DNA of 64,000 nucleotides from Astrocystis sublimbata. Its lineage: Eukaryota > Ascomycota > Sordariomycetes > Xylariales > Xylariaceae. How positions within the stretch are numbered: position 1 is the stretch's first letter; each line of letters begins with the position of its first letter. Both the position numbers and the translations under genes were made by a program. The stretch lies in NCBI GenBank assembly GCA_022453515.1, contig JAJNNY010000018.1:248001-312000 (forward strand). The letters run 5' to 3'. Under the pieces are notes generated by a model. The model saw only the letters and a program-made list of their open reading frames with translations, was not told the DNA's origin and did not search any database. Positions 57,727 through 64,000 of this stretch are shown here, in pieces.

Positions 57727-59098
57727 GGTCGGGTCGGCGTGGTTCACAGGTGGTGCGCAGCCGGGGCAGAGTTGAGCCAAGAGATGGTTGCGTATGTCGG
57801 CGTATGTATGGAGCCGGTGTGGTGGATGTAGATAGAGGATGTAGTATGTAACCCAGTACTGTGGGTGATGGATGGAGAGCCGGTACCGATGGTTCGCTGG
57901 TCTCGGGAAGTGGTGGAGTGTGTTGACGGGCGGATCGTCAAGTCTCGGGACGGCCGTTCGCAGGTTGGTACAGCGAGCAGCAGCAGGTCGTGGTGGAAGA
58001 GTACAAGACGGGATATGATGGGTTCAGTGTATTGGGACAGTGGAGAGTGGAGAGCAGGATATACAGTAGAGGGTTGTCGGTTGTTTCGATTGTGTTGCTT
58101 GGATGAAGCGAAGGATGGTGGAGATGGTGGAACGGACGGGAAGCGGCAGCTCTTTGTCCATGTTGGGGACAAAGTTTGGACTAGGCTTTGTACTGTGGAC
58201 TAGTCCGATGCAGCGGCCCAGTGACCCAGATGATCCAAATGCCAAACGGGCCAAACGGGCCAAACGGGTACTACCTTAGGCCCCTAGGTACATGCGCTAA
58301 CACCCCCCAATCCTGTCCCCAGCTTTTCTGCAGTATCCAAGCCCAGGTACCTAGTACAAACTACTAACCGCCAATGGATGTAAGCGCTGTGCTGCTCCCC
58401 AATCAAATAAACCACCTAGCGACACGCATATCCAGCTCTGGCTAGTGCTCGGTATCCAGTACAGGTACTTACTGTACTATCAATAGCATCATGCACAGGG
58501 GGATAGAGTGGCCAGGCTTGCCAGGATCGCTCACAATCAGATTGTAACACACATCTCGATGTCTCTTTCAGGCTTGATTGTACTAGTAGTGGTAGTATCT
58601 TTATATTTCATGTGTAGAAAACCAAGTAGATATCACACTAAGCACGTCTCATTCTGATTCTGAAAATGTACCTATATCAGACAAAGGACATGCCTGTCTC
58701 ACAGCAGCACATGTAGGTTGTGGAGTTGCTCGTCAGTCTCCTCGGGCATGGCCTGAGGCCCTCCCTGGATACCAATTTCTCCGCTCTCTGACCATGTGCA
58801 ACTACATAGGTATATTATGTAATACCCCCGTGGAATCAAGTAGCTGCAATAAATCGAAACAGACTCCTACCTGGCGTACGTACCTAAGTAGCAGCCGGTT
58901 TGGAAATTATCGTCCCTTCCCTAACTCATGGGACACATATGAACAGTCCATATCTACAGACGTCAGGCTTATATGACGTCCTTGCTTCCATCTGTGCCAG
59001 GCATGCCGAATAATGCTGTAGAAGCGTAATCAGAACCGAATATCGGACCCTTGAAGCCAGGGAGGCTGGCCCACTGGCTCGACGAGATTTCGGTAGCC
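57727..59098. other. Region between EAF and F-box genes
   Basis: About 1.4 kb. The EAF promoter is at the left, with a GTGGTGGAGT-rich stretch at 57.8-58.2 kb that yields misleading frames on both strands. The F-box gene's 3' end is at the right. It holds a 9-bp tandem repeat at 58241-58267 and a CCTAGGTA site at 58284. No supported gene. Confidence 0.5.
58241..58267 (+). repeat. Three perfect 9-bp copies of GCCAAACGG
   Basis: Copies at 58241-58249, 58250-58258 and 58259-58267, about 500 bp upstream of the EAF start on the opposite strand. They could be repeated binding sites or simple slippage. Confidence 0.9.
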
Positions 59099-60984
59099 TC
59101 AGAAAAATTGGTCAAGCTCAGCCTCGCTATCTGAACTCCACATGGTATCCATATCCAGCATGCTGTCGTCGCCGTTTAGGTATGCATCCCACGGATCCGG
59201 CATGTATATTTCGTCGTCGTCGTTGATGGCCCAGCCAGGCAACGGCGGCTCTAGCCCCGACATCAGCATGTCAATGGCCAGAGCCGAATCGTCCGCGAAT
59301 AAGTTGTCCCACCCGCCAGGAATCACGTCATCATCTAATCCGTCTTCTGAAACGTCCTCCCAATTCCCGTCATCCTCCCCTTCCGAGCCGTCAAGCTCGA
59401 CGTCGCCGAGTTTGAAGTTGCTGACAATGAACTCCTCTTCATGGGTGAAGTGAGGCGCGACAAACTCTCGGTAGTATGAATTTACTACAAACTCGCACTG
59501 CGCAAATAGCAGATTTCAGTAAACGTCGGTAGTCACAGGGGCTATAGGTACGGTGTAGGGTTGAAACGGAAGAACAGAATACAATGTTCGCACAGCTTTG
59601 GTTATCATTAATCGGAGTCGAGGAAGGCACAATGAAAAAAAAAAAAAAAAAAAAAGGGCTACAATCTTACCAGGGGTATCTCGTCAGGATATTTATGTCC
59701 ACCTTGCCGACAGTACATGTTGATGCTCTGCCTCATGTTGTGAGCCCCGACCTCGGGCACTGACAGTTCCCATTCTTCAAAGCCTGGTGCTTGCAGGGGA
59801 TCATCAAATAATATGTGCGTGTCGTCTGCATCTTCAGCTTGGCCGAAGATATTGCCACAAATGCATGCATCTTCGAGGTTTAGATTGTTCCTGATATCTG
59901 GTAAGAACTTTCGCCAGGATGTATTTTCTAAGGTCACATCTCGGAGACAGAGCTTCTGGAGCTTATCTTTATGTCGTATTAGGACCCTCATGAAGTCTTC
60001 TCTGTCGCCCACGATGCCTCCAAGGACCAGCTCTGTAAGATTGGGCCAGTGAAAGCCTGGCTCGATCACGTCTTTCAGGCACGCGCCCCTCTCTAGCTGG
60101 TCGCACTCCAGGTTGAGGACTTCAAAAAAGAGACACTCTAGCTGTGGCATAGACTTCAGAATTTGGCGTATGGCGCCTTTTGCTAGGAGGCGTTGGCACT
60201 TCCTGAGCGAATTGCCTTCATTTATCCTCTCGTCAGCTGGGTCCACGCTAATCGTAAGTTCAATGGTGGTGAGGTTCGCGAGCGGCCTAAACATATGTGC
60301 GAGTTCTCGTTCACTCCTTTTGAAGAACCTCCAGTGAAGAGAACCCGCACGAAGCTCGGTCAAGGCGCAAGGGCTATGGGCATTGGCTACGAGAAGGGAT
60401 TCAAGCGGCCGTTTGCCTTCAGGGTGGATGCCACTCGGAAAGCCACTTCTAAGCACATCGTCGAACGGTTTCTTTCGCTCTTTCTCAGGGCGTCCCTCGT
60501 AGTAATAGTTGCCTGCTGACATGGTCAAGGTCTCGAGTTTGGGAAAGCGAGGAAGGACCTCTTTCAGCACGTCCACGTCTTTTTGCTCAAGCATGAGCTC
60601 GTCCTGTATCTCGACGGCGTCACAGTACTTCTTGTACTCGCCCATTAATTGCGCCGGGCTTAAGTTCAGCTTCCTCAGTCTGCCACTCCATTTCATCCGG
60701 CCCTTATGATCTCGCACGAACTCACGCCATGATACTTTGGGTGAGTCCAGGGTTGCCGCGAAATAGGTCAACGAGCTGACATGCTTTGCGAAGATGGGAT
60801 GTAACGATATGGCTCTCAGCCGGTCAAATTCATCCTGATGCATGTATAATGTAACCTCTGGCAGCATATAGGTGGCGCCGATATCAGCAAACAGCTTGCT
60901 CACGAGACGAAAGTTGAGGATGTCATCAACATCGTCGAGGAGCGAGCAAACGACGTATACAAGCTCGGGCGGTACTCTGTCCAT
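59099..60984 (-). CDS. F-box protein with leucine-rich body and acidic tail
   Basis: Probable substrate adaptor of an SCF ubiquitin ligase. Two exons (60984-59671 and 59497-59099; 173-bp intron) give 570 residues. The ATG at 60984 begins MDRVPPELVYVVCSLLDDVDD, followed by ILNFRLVSKLFADIGA, a clear F-box (about residues 1-45). The next 390 residues contain spaced Leu-rich segments (LETLTMSAG, LTTIELTIS, LECLFFEVLNLE, LTELVLGGI, LQKLCLRDVTLE), consistent with leucine-rich repeats. Exon two encodes CEFVVNSYYREFV and then an Asp/Glu-rich tail ending SDSEAELDQFF, with no basic residue in its last 70 or so positions. The intron carries a T21 run near its donor. The target is unknown. Confidence 0.88.
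59635..59655 (+). repeat. A21 homopolymer inside F-box gene intron
   Basis: Twenty-one A on the plus strand, that is T21 in the transcript, 16 bases after the 5' splice site. It may influence splice-site recognition. The length may be inexact. Confidence 0.92.
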
Positions 60985-62661
60985 CTTCACGGACTAGACG
61001 TGAGCCACTGAGGGTCAGACACTAGGATTTCGATAAGTCCAGCTGATGAAAAGTATGTGCATGCGGCGAGAACAGTAATGTCTTGTTTCAGTCATACGCG
61101 ATGAATCTTATGTGACGATGAGTGAAGATTAGCGCAAAGGTGCCAGGTGGTGAGGGCAATGGATTAGGTTAGGGGAGTCCCTACCTCGACTACTACCACC
61201 TGCAGTGAGTCGTATCGGACAGTGTGTCTCAGATGTGCCACACCTCAGGTAGCACATGTAGGCACTACCCCACCTCTACCAGGAATGCGTAGGGACCTAG
61301 GTAGGCAGGTACCTACAGGCTACTATCACCAATGCAGCGGGCAGGCTTGAAATGACGATAGCCTTCTCGTAAGGTTCGATTTCTCACTATTGGATGGCAC
61401 ATCCATAGTTTTCGCGGTTAATCGAGTGATCGCGGATATTTGTGACAGCTTGGCTATAACCCGAAGGAAAAAAACATAGGTGAAGGGAAAAACCTCTAGC
61501 TTGTGTATGTGTAAAGGAAGACACACACCTTTCACCTGGTCAATACCGGAACTCACTACTATGGATGAGAAATGGTCGGTTCAAGACTTCCACTACAACC
61601 AATCCTCCAGACTTATCCTAACCTGATACCTGCCACCAATCGCAGTATAATACTGTTTGCATCTCCTACCAAAATTCTGATGCAAATAGCAGGCTGAGCT
61701 ACCCACCTCTGCTCCAGCATGACTTCACAGCCACAGCGTTTATTGCCTGTGATTTATTCAAGGGTCAGTACCTAAGTACCTATAATTGACCCTTGACATA
61801 TATACCCACAGCAAGAAAAAGGGTGTGTAGGTCGTGCTCCTAAAGGGATTATGCTGAATTTATATCGTGCCCGGGGAATCATGCACTGGCCAGGGGCGCC
61901 GCCGAAGAGGACGGATGATGCTATGGACTGGGAGTTGGTGTAGATACTGGACCACATTAAGATAGAATTAAAGCGGTATCTCTCGCTGGGGAGCTGTCAA
62001 TTGCACGAAGCTTCGTATTTGTTATAACACCTTATCGGGTGCCAAGGCGCAAGTATAAAACATCAAAATCGGTGCTGAGATCGTCCGTGATATTAAAGCC
62101 TACAACGTCGTGCATATCCCACTCGGAAAAGTCACAAAGCTCTCAGCCGTATGGTGTGTGCGAGGAAGACATGGGCGTGAGTAGTATCTTATAGATCGCC
62201 AATTGGTCCTCCTCGAACCCTTCTCTCGAATCGTACGACTTTTGCATCGTTATAGGCGGGCTTTAGGTCCATGTGAACACCTTGTGCTATTATTCGAATC
62301 TTGACGGCAGTTTCTCGGTGAGGTTTCTACTCAGGCAGTCAGGGAAATTGGTATCGGCCATATTAGTGCACATAATGGTAAACCCGGTATATAGCCTGAG
62401 CAGTACAACAGCATACAATAATGATAGTGATGAGCAAGAAATCCACGATGGGGATGAACTATAGTGGGTGTCACAATGAGCGAGAGAATTCATTGTTAGG
62501 TAGCGACTACTGTATCAACAACAAACACCTTGGCCGCAATGTGAAATCAGTGTCTTGCACGGATTGAATTTGGAATTAGTGATTTGATTCCGTCTTGCCA
62601 TGACCTCTCCGGGATGACATCTACAATGCTAGAGTACATAAATGGAAGAACGCGGTGCTGT
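60985..62661. other. Intergenic region between F-box and ATP synthase d genes
   Basis: About 1.7 kb. F-box promoter at the left, ATP synthase d 3' end at the right. A palindrome cluster with ACCTAGGTAGGCAGGT lies at 61295-61310. No supported gene. Confidence 0.5.
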
Positions 62662-63553
62662 CTATAGTACTGAAAGGTCGCCGAATTTCTCCTGTAGTCA
62701 TGGGTTAGTTCATGTATCTCACAAGCCATCCGCTCGGTAAAATGATATTGGCGAAAAACGTACCTTGTATCCGGGAACGGACCAGCGGCCCTTGGAAACC
62801 AGCTTCGCGGTCTTCTCGTCGATCGAGGGCTCGGCAGCAGCAACTTCGTCCTATGGTACGCAAGAACATCAGCAATTGATTTCCCACATACGACTGTCTT
62901 CGCGATCCCAGTCCCAGTCCCAATTCTAATCGCAACAACATTCGCCGTCAACCGAACAATAATGCCGCAACATACCACAGTGAGCTCGTCGAACGGCCTG
63001 GCCGTCTCGATGTTCTTCAGGGTGTCCTGGAGGTCCTTGAGCTCGAGGTCGACCTTCTCCTTGGTGGCCTCGGCGTTCTTCACGGCCTCGACCTCGAAAG
63101 CGTCGATGGCCTTGAGCTGGCGGGCGACATCGTACGTGGCGGGCTGGAAGGAGGAGAAGCGCTTCTCGATCTCGTCGACGACGGCCTGGTTCTTCAGGAT
63201 GGAGCGGTAGTGGGCGAAGTCAACGGTGGTGGCCTGCTCGGAGAGGACCTGGAGCTTGCGGCGGGCGCTCTCGTTGCGCGTCTTGAAGGCCTGCAGGGAG
63301 GCGACGGTCTGGCCGCGGAGACCCAGCGATTGGGTGACCTTGGCCCAGTCGAGCTTCAGGGCTGCGCTTCGCTGCGAGCCGGCGGAAGAGAGAAAATTAG
63401 CTCATTCTGCTTTGAACTCCTGCGATGTACGGACGTTGCGGGCAGGCAAGGGACAGTGACGAGCCAATTGATTGGTGTGTTCTGCGGACATGGAACTCGG
63501 GGATTTGATGTGTGGCATCGATTCGGGAGGCAACTTACTGCAGGGGCGGCCAT
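62662..63553 (-). CDS. ATP7: Mitochondrial ATP synthase subunit d
   Basis: Peripheral-stalk subunit that holds F1 to Fo in the inner mitochondrial membrane. Four exons: 63553-63539 (only 15 bp, MAAPA), 63371-62976, 62850-62764 and 62691-62662 (last 9 codons plus stop); introns are 167, 125 and 72 bp. The protein is 175 residues, matching the 174 of yeast. Motifs: [19 protein letters not shown] at the start, then [33 protein letters not shown] and [20 protein letters not shown], and after the second splice [21 protein letters not shown], ending EKFGDLSVL. All joins keep frame. Exon two is GC-rich with strong codon preference, as expected for a highly expressed gene. Confidence 0.96.
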
Positions 63554-64000
63554 GATTGCGATGAGGTGCGGATCGTGAATGAGTGGAGATCTGAAGCAAT
63601 TCGCAGCGAAGGTTGCTTTGTCTTTTACCGAACGCTTCGGCGCATGGGATGGGCCATGGATCCCGCCAGTGACCGCCGCTTTGCCCCGTGACCTGCATCA
63701 CGTGACCCACCTTTCAGATATATGCCTAGGATCCACCTGCATTTTGCGATGTCGTCTTGACCTTTTCTCAGTGCACTAGAAAGAGTTCAAGTTGCGAATG
63801 ACTTTCAATAATTCACGAGAAAATCATACTGGGGTCTGCAGGAGAGTCGCATCTTACCTACCGTCTACCGTTTTGGAATAGCAATTTGTGACAGCTGCGA
63901 TGGAATTCGAAAATTGAGTTGAGCTCAACCTGTCTTCTGGGCTACAAATGTCCGTCGCAGTTGGTTCTACTCGTGAGGGTCGCAAATCAAAGTCGTGTAC
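63554..64000. other. ATP synthase d promoter region and window edge
   Basis: Upstream DNA of the ATP synthase d gene. Short frames only; no gene supported before the window ends. Confidence 0.5.

Overview
The window is nuclear DNA of a filamentous ascomycete, most likely a Sordariomycete. The evidence is: genes broken by short introns (46-173 bp) with GT/AG ends and CTAAC/CTGAC-like branch sites; a mutated Fot1/pogo transposon with the AT-rich, stop-filled look of repeat-induced point mutation; and fungal-specific genes (carRA, carB, a FlbC-like regulator, an RGG-tailed cry-DASH). I place it no lower than that. I recognise 17 protein genes or gene remnants, and several multi-kilobase stretches hold nothing I can call. 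I saw no rRNA, tRNA or CRISPR array.

Layout. 0-2.4 kb: AT-rich DNA with a complete but dead Fot1-like element, inverted repeats and TA duplication intact. 5.1-6.5 kb: FlbC-like conidiation zinc-finger gene on the minus strand, with about 10 kb of gene-free DNA upstream. 16.4-18 kb: GPI2 (first step of GPI-anchor synthesis). 23.0-23.8 kb: an unassigned small type I membrane protein. 25.8-28.3 kb: annexin with a charged, RS-like tail. 28.6-33.6 kb: carotenoid pair carB and carRA on the same strand, which together make coloured carotenes from geranylgeranyl diphosphate. 35.6-40 kb: short-chain dehydrogenase, NodB-type deacetylase and a mitochondrial-type hotdog thioesterase, all plus strand. 40.6-42.8 kb: cry-DASH.

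47.5-49.4 kb: a protein joining an N-terminal transmembrane helix to C-terminal C2H2 fingers. 50.9-52.4 kb: a secreted esterase-like protein whose hydrolase core is interrupted by a 135-residue low-complexity insert. 52.6-55.6 kb: two head-to-tail modules of AN1-like zinc finger plus aminoglycoside-phosphotransferase-fold kinase; the first carries two nonsense codons and the second has lost a clear start. 56.5-57.7 kb: EAF elongation factor. 59.1-61 kb: F-box protein with a very acidic tail. 62.7-63.55 kb: ATP synthase subunit d.

Common themes: carB, carRA and cry-DASH are the kinds of gene that White Collar photoreceptors switch on in other fungi, and here they lie within 15 kb. Gene-free stretches are sprinkled with a CCTAGGTA-centred palindrome. 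The best candidates for something undescribed are the membrane-anchored zinc-finger protein, the interrupted hydrolase and the tandem AN1-kinase locus. Exon joins were worked out by eye from splice signals, reading frame and family conservation; no alignment or search was run.
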